Shown here: piece after piece, positions 8,360-16,950 of the stretch
How positions within the stretch are numbered: the first letter of the stretch is position 1
Layout: every line of letters begins with the position of its first letter
DNA from: JAIQET01 sp035542575
GTDB lineage: Bacteria; Acidobacteriota; Terriglobia; Terriglobales; Acidobacteriaceae
Length of the DNA: 64,000 nucleotides
Direction: 5' to 3'
NCBI GenBank assembly: GCA_035542575.1
Contig: DATKLE010000155.1
Coordinates: 1-64,000 of the forward strand
Notes under the pieces: model-generated
Told to the model about the DNA's origin: nothing
The model's input: only the letters and a program-made list of their open reading frames with translations
Databases searched by the model: none
Program-made: the position numbers and the translations under genes

Positions 8360-9028
8360 ATGACAAACACTCCACCCCAACCAGAGACGGCGAGGAGCCA
8401 GTGGCCAGCTAAACATGTTTATGCGATGGCAGCCGGCTGCCTGTTGGCGGGGCTGCTGATCGGGTATCTCTTTCGCGGGTCGGAGAGCCCAAAGTTGGTC
8501 GGCGATGCGGGACCAGCCAGCACGCTGCAGGGATCGGGTCCGGCAGCGGCACACGAAGGGCCGCAGGCCATGCCCACCCTGGAGCAGATGAAGCACATGG
8601 CCGACAAACAAGCCGAGCCGCTGCTGGCCCAGCTAAAGACCGATCCCGGCAACGCCGAGCTGCTGGTGCACATCGCATACATCTACAAATCGACGCACCA
8701 GTTTCAGGAAGCTACCAGTTACCTCGACAAAGCGCTGCAGCTTGATCCTAAGAACGTGCGCGCGCGGAGCGAACTGGCGTCCTGCCTTTATTACACCGGT
8801 GACGTGGACGGGGCCATCCGCCAACTCGAGCAGGCGGTCAAGGACGATCCCAAGAATGCCAACTCTCTTTTCAATCTCGGCGTGATCCGGTGGCAAGGGA
8901 AAAAAGATGGCAGCGGCGCCATCGCGGCCTGGCAGCAATTGCTGAAGTCGAATCCCGGCCTTGAAGCCAGCAAAAAGGACCAAGTAGAGAAATTGATTGC
9001 GGAAGTGCGGAACAGCAAGCCCAATTAA
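8360..9028 (+). CDS. Membrane-anchored TPR protein (first of tandem pair)
   Basis: A 222-aa protein. The ATG at 8360 has a good ribosome site (GGAAAGG) upstream; the frame is open further upstream but lacks one. One membrane segment (about 20-42, VYAMAAGCLLAGLLIGYLF) is followed by RGSESPK, a linker, then three TPR-like units (LLVHIAYIYKSTHQFQEATSYLDKALQLDP and two further). It resembles the periplasmic TPR part of CcmH/NrfG-type proteins but lacks any haem-lyase feature. It is followed 29 bp later by a clear paralogue. Probably a scaffold; the partner is unknown. Confidence 0.83.
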   Translation: MTNTPPQPETARSQWPAKHVYAMAAGCLLAGLLIGYLFRGSESPKLVGDAGPASTLQGSGPAAAHEGPQAMPTLEQMKHMADKQAEPLLAQLKTDPGNAELLVHIAYIYKSTHQFQEATSYLDKALQLDPKNVRARSELASCLYYTGDVDGAIRQLEQAVKDDPKNANSLFNLGVIRWQGKKDGSGAIAAWQQLLKSNPGLEASKKDQVEKLIAEVRNSKPN

Positions 9029-9057
9029 CGCAGAGAACACTTAAGGAGTATCGGGAA

Positions 9058-9720
9058 ATGTCGGACATCAGGAACAATTCGAAAGAGTGGACGAGCGCGC
9101 AGGCATATATCCTGGCAGTCATCTGCCTGCTGATCGGAGTGGTTGGCGGCTGGCTCTTCCGCGGGTCGCAATCTCCCTCCAGCCCAGCCCTGGTGGAAAA
9201 CGCCAGCGCGTCCGCACCGGCCGGCATGGGCTCGCAACCCACCCCGGCGCAGATGAAGCGAATGGCCGACACCCAGGCCGCGCCGCTCGTGGAAAAACTG
9301 AAGTCCGATCCCAACAATGCCGAACTGCTGGCCAATGTCGGGAACATCTACTACGACACCGAGCAGTATCCCACTGCCATCGACTACTACCAGCGATCCC
9401 TGAAGGCACAGCCGGCCAACACCGGCGTGCGCACCGACATGGCCACGGCCTATTGGTATATCGGGGATGCCGATACGGCGATCTCCGAGTTCAATAAGGC
9501 CCTCTCCTACGAACCCAACAAGGCGAACACGCTGTTCAATCTCGGCGTGGTGGAGTGGCAGGGCAAGATGGACGTGAATGGCGCCGTGGCAGTATGGGAG
9601 AAACTGCTGGCCACCAACCCCAACTACGAAGGCAAGGACAAGGTGCTGCAGCTGATCGCGCAGGCCAAGAAGCATTCGAACGTGAAGCCGGGAACGCCGG
9701 CAAAGCCGCTGTCAGAATAA
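9058..9720 (+). CDS. Membrane-anchored TPR protein (second of tandem pair)
   Basis: A 220-aa paralogue of the previous gene. It has the same order of membrane segment (AYILAVICLLIGVVGGWLF), a RGSQSPS motif, the MKRMADTQAAPLVEKLKSDP segment, and three TPR units (NAELLANVGNIYYDTEQYPTAIDYYQRSLK and others). AAGGAG lies 10 nt before the ATG. The shared LFRGSxSP motif and equal length show a tandem duplication. The two are probably co-transcribed and may form a complex on the periplasmic face. Confidence 0.85.
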   Translation: MSDIRNNSKEWTSAQAYILAVICLLIGVVGGWLFRGSQSPSSPALVENASASAPAGMGSQPTPAQMKRMADTQAAPLVEKLKSDPNNAELLANVGNIYYDTEQYPTAIDYYQRSLKAQPANTGVRTDMATAYWYIGDADTAISEFNKALSYEPNKANTLFNLGVVEWQGKMDVNGAVAVWEKLLATNPNYEGKDKVLQLIAQAKKHSNVKPGTPAKPLSE

Positions 9721-9854
9721 GACCGGTCGTACCCACTCTCGAACTCCTGCCATAGCCGCTCGGCCGGGGATTCCTGTTCTCCAGTGACCCAAGTAATGCC
9801 GCCGCCCACTTATGGCTAACCCCCTTGGTGCTCTGGGCCGATGAACCCGATGTG

Positions 9855-10778
9855 ATGGCGACGCTGTCCCATCGGCTCTTGTGGCAAGGGGTCTTGGCGT
9901 TCTTCGTGGCCTCGAGTGCGCTATCTCCGGGTGAATCCGGAGACTCCGCGCATGCCACCTATCGCAGCACCGCATCGGAAGTGCGTCTCACCTTCTTCAC
10001 CACTGACCAGCACAATCGCAGCGTGAATCAACTGCAGAAAAACGACTTCGCCGTAGTGGACAACGGGCTGGTGGTGCGCGATTTCCGCAGCTTCACCCAG
10101 TCCAACGTTACCCAACTCGATCTCCTCCTGCTGGTGGATTGCAGTGAATCGGTCCTCCCCCAATTTCGCCGGGAAATCTCCGACGTTCTGCGACTGGCCT
10201 CGCAGACCCAGGCGATCGCAGAGGATCATGTGGCCATCGTGTCCTTTGGCGGCCACGAGCCCAGAGTCGTCTGCGCGGGCGACTGTATGACCTCAACCGC
10301 AGCCGGACAGCTTGCCGCGACCGCCGCCAACGGACAGACCCCGCTGTTCGACGCGGTTCGTTTCGCCGCGGACTTTTTGGCCAAACATCATGACCCCGAA
10401 ACCCGGCCTGTGCTCATCCTCTTTTCTGACGGCGAGGACACCATCAGCCGCAGTTCGGCCCGCGATGCCATTGAAGCTGCGCTCACGGCCGAGACGCAGA
10501 TCTATGCCGTGGACCTGGGCAGATCAGCAACTTCAGAAGGGACCGACACCCTGCGAGAGATGGCCACGGCCACCGGTGGCCGTTACTTTACCGTCCAGGA
10601 TGGCACGGCGCGGGCGCTGCGCGCCGCGCTCGACGACCTCCATGCCGGCTACATCGTGACCTACAAACTGCCCAGCCGCGAGGCTGGGTTTCACTCGGTC
10701 CGCATTCTGCCCACTCACAATATGAACCTGCAGTTCCGGTGCCGGTACGGCTATCACTACGCAGGCCAGGTCCGGTGA
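9855..10778 (+). CDS. Secreted VWA-domain protein of acidobacterial type
   Basis: A 307-aa protein starting at ATG 9855, followed by a signal-like segment (LLWQGVLAFFVASSALS). The frame is open from 9825. The first part (VRLTFFTTDQHNRSVNQLQKNDFAVVDNG) is the N-terminal region typical of the VWFA-related proteins expanded in Acidobacteria. The VWA fold follows, with an intact MIDAS DxSxS (D95, S97, S99 in VDCSESV), a downstream metal-site Thr (GQTPLFDAV), and an Asp in LFSDGEDT. These proteins are thought to bind proteins or metal outside the cell; the precise role is unknown. A small secreted protein follows 10 bp later. Confidence 0.88.
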   Translation: MATLSHRLLWQGVLAFFVASSALSPGESGDSAHATYRSTASEVRLTFFTTDQHNRSVNQLQKNDFAVVDNGLVVRDFRSFTQSNVTQLDLLLLVDCSESVLPQFRREISDVLRLASQTQAIAEDHVAIVSFGGHEPRVVCAGDCMTSTAAGQLAATAANGQTPLFDAVRFAADFLAKHHDPETRPVLILFSDGEDTISRSSARDAIEAALTAETQIYAVDLGRSATSEGTDTLREMATATGGRYFTVQDGTARALRAALDDLHAGYIVTYKLPSREAGFHSVRILPTHNMNLQFRCRYGYHYAGQVR

Positions 10779-10788
10779 TTGGAGGCCC

Positions 10789-11247
10789 ATGAAACGCGCA
10801 CTATTGCTGTCTTTCTTGTTGTGCAGCCTTTCGAACTTGCTGGCGCAGAACCAGCATCATCAGCAAGGCACCATCGTCCGGATGCGCATGGCTTCCTGCC
10901 TGATGGCGCCGCGCGGATTCATGGCAGCGCTGAGCGGCAGCTCGCGGCAGGTGGACACAGGCGAGCTCTGCCCCGAGTATGTCCTGGTGGCTGACAAGGT
11001 CGTGTATGTGATCGTCGGGAAAACCTCCGGCGCGCTGGTGCCGCTGGCCGAGAAGACCTGCTTCCGTCTGCAAAAGAACGAACTCCTGATTCGCATTGAT
11101 GATGCCAACCACGAGACCCGCTTCAATATCCGCGAGATGGTCCTGCGCTCCGAATGGGAGCGCGTGCACCCCAATGTCGTCGAAGACACGAGCGATCCGC
11201 CCCGGCATCGTCTGGAAGCCGCGGTGGGCGAGGAACACGGTCACTAG
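10789..11247 (+). CDS. Small secreted protein of unknown function
   Basis: A 152-aa protein with a clear signal peptide (MKRALLLSFLLCSLSNLLAQ) and GGAGG 6 nt before the ATG. The mature part has a Cys near residue 37, another in GELCPEY and a third in EKTCFRL, so a disulphide is possible. A predicted beta-rich stretch (YVLVADKVVYVIVGKTSG) leads to a charged C-terminus. I do not recognise the family. Because it sits 10 bp behind the VWA gene it is probably co-expressed and may be its partner. Confidence 0.72.
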   Translation: MKRALLLSFLLCSLSNLLAQNQHHQQGTIVRMRMASCLMAPRGFMAALSGSSRQVDTGELCPEYVLVADKVVYVIVGKTSGALVPLAEKTCFRLQKNELLIRIDDANHETRFNIREMVLRSEWERVHPNVVEDTSDPPRHRLEAAVGEEHGH

Positions 11248-11359
11248 CGCGCCAATTTAGGATTGACCCTTCGCGCCGGGTCCCCACGGCAATGCCCGCC
11301 ACAAGTTCCTCCTGGGCTAAACTGATCTCGCGATCAAAGTACGCCAATCGCCGCAGACC

Positions 11360-13651
11360 GTGGCCGCCTCAACTCACACCGAAGCCGCATCCCTCTCGCA
11401 ACGCCTGTTCTTCGTTCTCGCGGCCGTCGCATTGGTATACGCATCTCTGGCCGGCCTGCGCACGGTGACCGATTTCGACGTGGGCTGGCAGTTGGCCACC
11501 GGGCGCTGGGTGGCGCAGCATCATCAGATTCCCTCGGCCGACGTTTTTTCCTACACCGCCCAGGGACAGCCCTGGATCTATCCGGTTGGGTCGGGCCTGC
11601 TGTTCTACGCGCTGTACCTGCTCGGAGGATGGGCGATGCTCTCCTGGCTCGGAGCCGCGACATGCGCCGCGACCGTCGCCCTGCTGCTGCGCCGCGGATC
11701 GGCGATCACCGCCGCGCTCGCCATCGTTGCTATCCCCCGAATTGCGCAGCACACCACGCCGAGGGCCGACATGTTCACGGTGCTGCTCTTCGCCGCGTTC
11801 CTCACAGTGCTTTGGCAACAACATGAGACCGGCCGCGCTCGGCTGTGGCTCCTGCCCGTCCTGATGATCGCCTGGGTCAACCTGCACCTGGGCTTTGTGG
11901 CCGGCCTTGCGCTGCTGGGCGGATATGTATTGATTGAAGTCTTGGAAATGCCGTGGAAGGAGCTTCGCACCAGGGTGGGGGAGCGGCTCCGGCGCTCCTG
12001 GCCGTGGCTGCTGGCCACTATTGGCGCCACGCTGGTAAATCCGTGGGGATGGGGAATCTATCGGGCCCTGCTGCGCCAGAATTCCGCCATGGCACAGCAC
12101 TCCGAGTGGATCATCGAGTGGGCCCCGGTACGCCTGAGTTGGACGCTGGTGACAAACGGCGTGTCGCTCATTAACCCCGGGGGCGCGTTCTACGTGATGC
12201 TGCTGATCGCCGCGGTGGCAGTGCCGGCTGCACTGCTGCGGCGGCAACCGGGAGCGGCGATGCTGCTGATCGGCGCCGCCGTGATGAGCATGCGGCACAT
12301 TCGCTTCCAGGGATTGTTTGCAGTGGTGCTGGTAGTTGTCGCGGGGGCTGTTCTCGCCTCGGCATTGAACGCAGCCTGGTTTCGCCCCAAGGACGCGCGC
12401 CTGCGGTCGATGCTTGCAGTGGGCGCGTCGATGGCTGTGCTCACGCTGGCCTGCCTTCGCTCGTTCGACCTGGTTACGGATAGAACCTATCTTGCGACAA
12501 CCGAGATCGGCTCATTCGGAAGTGGACTCTCCTGGTGGTTTCCGGAACGGGCCGCCGCCTTCATCGAACGTGAAAACATTCCCGGACAAATCTTCAACAC
12601 ATACAACGAGGGCGGCTTTATTACTTGGCGGCTGGGGTTGAAATATCGGGACTACATTGATGGACGCGCCATTCCGTTTGGTCCGGAGTTGTTCCAGCGC
12701 AATGGCACGGTCCTGTTGACTCCACCCGACTCTCCGGAATGGCAGAGCGAAGCTCAGCGGTATGACATCAACGCCCTGATCGTCCCGCTGGCTCGATACA
12801 ACGCTTTGCAGTTCTTCCCCGTCTTGCCGCAGTTCTGCGCCAGCAATGCCTGGCGGCCGGTGTATCTCGACGAAGTCTCGGCGGTATTTGTGCGGCGTAC
12901 ACCCCAGACCGAGAACCTGATTCAACGCTTACAAGTCGATTGCGGGAGCGCGCCGCTGCCGGCGACCGCTCCGGAGAATACGGGCAGCAAGGCTTTCAAT
13001 CAATGGGCGAACGCTGCGGCGGTGCTGAACGCGCTAGGAAGGAGGCCCGAAGCATTCGCGGCCACCACCAAAGCATTGGCCATCTTCCCCGACACGGCTT
13101 TCGTTCACTTCCTGCGCGCCACCCTGCTGCAGCAGGCCCGTAATCTTCGTGATGCAGAACAACAGTACCTGGCAGCGGCCAGACTTGAAGGGAACGCCGC
13201 AACCTGGTCGGCCCTGGCGGATCTGTATCATGCCGAGCACAGGCTGGGGGCAGAGATCCAAGCCAGGGAGCAAGCAGTGGAGTACCTGCCGCGCCCCGGT
13301 CTCGCGCTGCTCCAACTGGGTTACTCCTATCTTGACGCGGATCGCCCGCGGGATGCACTGCGGGCATTCGATCGGGCACAGAGCAGCTCAAGCAGCCCGG
13401 TCGCGGCCAGTGATACCTCCTTTCTCGCCAATCTGGCGCACGGGCGCGCCATGGCCTGGAGCGCTCTGGGGAACCTTGATCGCGCGGTGGCCTTCGAGGA
13501 AGAAACCGTGCGGCTGAGCCCCGACCGGGCCGAGGATTGGTTGCTGCTGGCTGATTGGTACAAGCGCGCTGGGCGACCCGCCGATTCACAAAGCGCGAGA
13601 CAGCGGGCTATAAGTCTTGGCGGCACGGCACCAGCCGAAGCTCCAAGGTGA
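11360..13651 (+). CDS. Polytopic membrane protein with C-terminal TPR domain
   Basis: A 763-aa protein, starting GTG at 11360. Residues about 10-390 hold roughly ten hydrophobic segments with a periplasmic loop containing DFDVGWQLATGRW, like the glycosyltransferase-C-fold proteins of the GT39/YfhO kind. A soluble domain (about 395-520; ENIPGQIFNTYNEGGFITWRL, DYIDGRAIPFG) comes next, then TPR units to the end (AAVLNALGRRPEAFAATTKAL, LLQLGYSYLDADRPRDALRAF). The fold suggests lipid-linked sugar handling, but I see no proven catalytic set. It converges on a GT39-like gene only 3 bp away. Confidence 0.8.
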   Translation: MAASTHTEAASLSQRLFFVLAAVALVYASLAGLRTVTDFDVGWQLATGRWVAQHHQIPSADVFSYTAQGQPWIYPVGSGLLFYALYLLGGWAMLSWLGAATCAATVALLLRRGSAITAALAIVAIPRIAQHTTPRADMFTVLLFAAFLTVLWQQHETGRARLWLLPVLMIAWVNLHLGFVAGLALLGGYVLIEVLEMPWKELRTRVGERLRRSWPWLLATIGATLVNPWGWGIYRALLRQNSAMAQHSEWIIEWAPVRLSWTLVTNGVSLINPGGAFYVMLLIAAVAVPAALLRRQPGAAMLLIGAAVMSMRHIRFQGLFAVVLVVVAGAVLASALNAAWFRPKDARLRSMLAVGASMAVLTLACLRSFDLVTDRTYLATTEIGSFGSGLSWWFPERAAAFIERENIPGQIFNTYNEGGFITWRLGLKYRDYIDGRAIPFGPELFQRNGTVLLTPPDSPEWQSEAQRYDINALIVPLARYNALQFFPVLPQFCASNAWRPVYLDEVSAVFVRRTPQTENLIQRLQVDCGSAPLPATAPENTGSKAFNQWANAAAVLNALGRRPEAFAATTKALAIFPDTAFVHFLRATLLQQARNLRDAEQQYLAAARLEGNAATWSALADLYHAEHRLGAEIQAREQAVEYLPRPGLALLQLGYSYLDADRPRDALRAFDRAQSSSSSPVAASDTSFLANLAHGRAMAWSALGNLDRAVAFEEETVRLSPDRAEDWLLLADWYKRAGRPADSQSARQRAISLGGTAPAEAPR

Positions 13652-13654
13652 CAC

Positions 13655-14935
13655 TCAAGCTTTCTCAGCCGCGAGTGGGTCCACATCTCGCGTATCGGCC
13701 CTTGGCTCCCGCATCCCCGCAATTCCGCGCACCAGCTCGACGATAAAGTAGCTGCCCGCCAAGAAAGTTGCCCAGAAAATGGGGTAGCGGTAGCGATCCA
13801 TGTATTGAATGAAGTAATAGATGGGCGGGAAAAGCCCGAGCCACAGAAGCACTACATATGCGCCCGGACGAGCACTCCTCCACATGAGAAACAGCCCTGG
13901 AATACTGAGCAGGGTGAACAGGTGAAGCACCGCCGGCCGCCAAATGGTCCCGTTGTTGTTGTTGGCAGCGCGGGTGGGGACCCAAAACGCCTCAAATCGC
14001 TGGCCGGAAAGCTCTGCGAACTGCAGGGGATTAGCCCTGATCCAGGCCATTGCTTCGCCCAGCCTGGCCCGGTTGTATTCGGCCTCGCCCATTTCCCGTA
14101 CTTTGAGGGCTTCGTCGTAGTTCTCGTTTGGATGCATGGACGCGAAGCAACCGTCGTGGTCATTAACCGCGAACAAAGGGCTGGCACAGGGGTTGTTGGA
14201 CACTGCCAGTTCCAGTCCCAGATTGTCACGTATGAAGATCGGCCGGTGAAACACCACGAAATTGCGGGTGATCCAGGGGGCCACGATGAGCAGCGGCAGC
14301 GCGCCCAAGGCAATCGCCTGTCGGCGCAAGTTTTGGGAGCGAAAGCACAAGAGCAACAACCAGACTGCCAATACCACAATGACGACAGGCTGCAGCAGCA
14401 GAAGTGCTCCCCAAACTACACCTGACAGCAGGAGCTGTTTTCCTGGCATCTCTCCAGAAAGAGACCTCTTCATAAGCAGCGCAGCACAAATCACCAGTAC
14501 GGCAACCAGGGTGGATTCGCCAAAGAAAATTGGCGGGATGCCGGCGGCAATCCAAGCCATCGCTGCCACAACACCCGCCCAGAAGCCTAAGCCAAGATGC
14601 TTCGCCAAGGTGGGGAACAGCATGAGTTGGATTGCAAGCGTCAGCAGGCTTGCCCAGACGAGCACATCCCCCGCCATCGGGCCGTTTCCGAACAGCGTGA
14701 GGATCAGCGCCAGGTAGGCTGGATAGAGGGGCGCGAGATGGGCGGATGGGCCGGTAGGCAGGGTTTGGAACGGATCAGAGAACCCGCGCCCCTCGGCGAT
14801 CGATCGAGCCAAGGCCGAGGACTCGAACCCGCGCACGTTGATGTCATGATTCCTGTACCTGGGGTGATAGACCCAGACCGTCACAACCCCCAGGGCAATC
14901 ACCGCGATCCACTTTGTCAGCGTTGTCCGGCTCAT
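13655..14935 (-). CDS. GT39-like membrane glycosyltransferase (ArnT/PMT-type)
   Basis: A 426-aa protein from the ATG at 14935 (MSRTTLTKW); an ATG 21 nt upstream is an alternative. It has about nine membrane segments. The first periplasmic loop carries acidic residues (HDINVRGFESSALARSIAEGR) and the following aromatic/Pro-rich segment (HLAPLYPAYLALIL) common in dolichyl- or undecaprenyl-phosphate-sugar dependent GT-C enzymes. It would transfer a sugar from a polyprenyl carrier to lipid A, protein or polymer; the acceptor is unknown. It lies 47 bp downstream of the 12-haem cytochrome gene on the same strand, so it could be the last gene of that operon, perhaps glycosylating an exported product. 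That last idea is speculative. Confidence 0.78.
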   Translation of the reverse strand: MSRTTLTKWIAVIALGVVTVWVYHPRYRNHDINVRGFESSALARSIAEGRGFSDPFQTLPTGPSAHLAPLYPAYLALILTLFGNGPMAGDVLVWASLLTLAIQLMLFPTLAKHLGLGFWAGVVAAMAWIAAGIPPIFFGESTLVAVLVICAALLMKRSLSGEMPGKQLLLSGVVWGALLLLQPVVIVVLAVWLLLLCFRSQNLRRQAIALGALPLLIVAPWITRNFVVFHRPIFIRDNLGLELAVSNNPCASPLFAVNDHDGCFASMHPNENYDEALKVREMGEAEYNRARLGEAMAWIRANPLQFAELSGQRFEAFWVPTRAANNNNGTIWRPAVLHLFTLLSIPGLFLMWRSARPGAYVVLLWLGLFPPIYYFIQYMDRYRYPIFWATFLAGSYFIVELVRGIAGMREPRADTRDVDPLAAEKA

Positions 14936-14982
14936 TGCGGTTCTCGAAGCAGCCACGATTGCGTCGGGTTGGGCCTCGTGTG

Positions 14983-16950
14983 TCAGTTCCTCTTGATCGT
15001 GCTGCCTGCGACCACCGTCACGGTGCCATCCGGGTTATGCGCGGTGTTATGACAAGTGAGAGTACACGTGTCGGTGTCATGGTTATAGGAGATCGGGTAC
15101 CCTCCGTTGGGCCCCACTACGTTGATGTCAAAATTCACCAGCCGCTGGCCAGAGACATTCGTGCTCGTGGCGCCCATGCCGTGCGCGGTGTGGCAGGTCG
15201 AGCAGCTTAACCCCGCATTGATGTGCGTCGAGTGCTGTTTGAAACTGGCGTTCTGCATGATGTTTGACAAGTTGTGGCACTTGCCGCAGAGCGCATACGG
15301 CCCATTGACGCTGAGATCCGGGCTTGGATACAGGTTGGTAATGAGTTGACCTGGCGCCGGCGCCTGGCTGAACTCGTAGCGGCGCTCCAGAATATGGCTC
15401 CACTTCGAGCCGTGCGGGCCGCTGGGGCCGGTGCCTCCGAACTCGCGGTTGTCGTCGCTGTTGTGGCAATCGGTGCAGAAGATCTGGGCCCCCATGGCCC
15501 GTCCTTGCGTAGTGCCGTTCAGGTCCCACATATTGGCCAGAAGACTCGGCTGCGGCAGCGGGCTGCTGCGGGGATGAAAGACGGGATGACTGGAAGCCGC
15601 CGTGGTGCTGAATTCAGGGATCAAGTTCAGCGGGTCACCCGCCGAAGCCAAGCGTACCGGGCTGTATCCGTACTTCGCCGTGTTCACCATCTTGTTCGTA
15701 CTGACGCCGTGGCAGCGCAGGCAGGTCTCGAACTGGTTCTGGGCAGGGCGAAGCAAAGTCACGCCATCCTTCTCGCTGACCCCCACAACCGCTTTCTGCG
15801 AAGGGCGAATTCCCGGGGCTGGGCTGTAGCTGGTGACACTTTGCATAGAGTGGGGATCGTGGCAGTCAACGCAACCCGTCAGCCCGGGGTTGTTGGGGTC
15901 TACGCTCAGCGTCCGGCTCCTGGACTGCGACTTCGCCGGAATCCGGTCGGCTACCGAGGACAGGGGATGGCCAATCTTCGCGTACTCGGCGGCGACGTTA
16001 AGCCGTGCTGTCACACTGGCAGGAGCCACAACCCTGGGAAGCATGGCCGTGCTGCGGCCGGGGAAGTTTGCCGTCGTGGTGTTCCCGGCATTGCTTGATC
16101 CGGAATGGCAGTTCAGGCAGTCCTGGTCGCCCGCGCCGCGCAGCAACCACTCGGCGCCGGGTGCATTGTGGTTGGTGTGGCAGGAAACGCACGCGTTCTG
16201 GTCCAAAGTCGGATAGGGCAGGTTGTCTACCGCGTCGGTCGCGATCGCATGGATACTCGTATACCAGCCGTTGAGCGGATTGGTCTGCCCTTCCATCACG
16301 CGATTGGGATCGTGACAGGCCAGGCACATCGCCCCTTTGGAACTGTCCTTCACCAGAAAATTCTGAGCGACGGGGTCCTTTGCCTGCACGTGGGGGTTAT
16401 GGCAGGAAGTACACTCGATGTTCCCGTTGATCAGCCGGATGGCTCCGGTCGGGTCGGCAGTTGTGCCTTTGGAAACCAGGGTCTCCACCAGGTCGGCGGC
16501 GTCTTTGATAGGCAGGACCAGGCTGAAGGGGTGGGACGATTGCAGGCTGGTCCCGAAAACATCGCTGCTGCCCATGGAACCGGTCATGGTCACTCGGCCG
16601 AAGACGGCCGTGGTTCCTGGCGCAACTGTCCCATCATGGCAGCTCAGGCACAGGTTGCTGTCGCTTCCCAGCATGGGCTGGGTGTTGCCGGTCTGATGAT
16701 AGGTGCTGCTGGTGTACGTCGTGTAGGTCTGGGTGGTCAAGGTTTGGTTCCAGAGTGGCGCCGTGCTGGCGGTGATCCCGGAGTGCGGGGCGTGGCAGTA
16801 GGTGCAGAAATCCGTCCTGGCGCCGGTCGTGGGCGACTTGCTTCCCGGCCCCAGGTCATGTACGCCGATAACATCGCCCCCAAGCTGCGCCCGCAGCGAG
16901 CCCCCGGCCAGGAGGCACACGATCCAAACCACTATGATTCTGGACTTCAC
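14983..16950 (-). CDS. Exported 12-haem c-type cytochrome
   Basis: A 655-aa protein with a signal peptide (about 1-22, IIVVWIVCLLAGGSLRAQ). I count eleven CXXCH sites: CTYCH, CLSCH, CTSCH, CLACH, CVSCH, CLNCH, CVDCH, CLRCH, CTDCH, CGKCH and CSTCH. A twelfth site has an expanded CTLTCH (CX3CH) near the C-terminus. Several sites read CHxPH (CHAPHSG, CHNPHV, CHDPHS), a doubled-His pattern seen in multihaem cytochromes where the second His is an axial ligand. Long Ser/Thr/Asn/Gly stretches between sites suggest an outer-surface protein. Its start overlaps the NHL gene stop by 4 bp (ATGA), so translation is coupled. It is the last cytochrome of the seven-gene locus. Confidence 0.93.
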   Translation of the reverse strand: MKSRIIVVWIVCLLAGGSLRAQLGGDVIGVHDLGPGSKSPTTGARTDFCTYCHAPHSGITASTAPLWNQTLTTQTYTTYTSSTYHQTGNTQPMLGSDSNLCLSCHDGTVAPGTTAVFGRVTMTGSMGSSDVFGTSLQSSHPFSLVLPIKDAADLVETLVSKGTTADPTGAIRLINGNIECTSCHNPHVQAKDPVAQNFLVKDSSKGAMCLACHDPNRVMEGQTNPLNGWYTSIHAIATDAVDNLPYPTLDQNACVSCHTNHNAPGAEWLLRGAGDQDCLNCHSGSSNAGNTTTANFPGRSTAMLPRVVAPASVTARLNVAAEYAKIGHPLSSVADRIPAKSQSRSRTLSVDPNNPGLTGCVDCHDPHSMQSVTSYSPAPGIRPSQKAVVGVSEKDGVTLLRPAQNQFETCLRCHGVSTNKMVNTAKYGYSPVRLASAGDPLNLIPEFSTTAASSHPVFHPRSSPLPQPSLLANMWDLNGTTQGRAMGAQIFCTDCHNSDDNREFGGTGPSGPHGSKWSHILERRYEFSQAPAPGQLITNLYPSPDLSVNGPYALCGKCHNLSNIMQNASFKQHSTHINAGLSCSTCHTAHGMGATSTNVSGQRLVNFDINVVGPNGGYPISYNHDTDTCTLTCHNTAHNPDGTVTVVAGSTIKRN

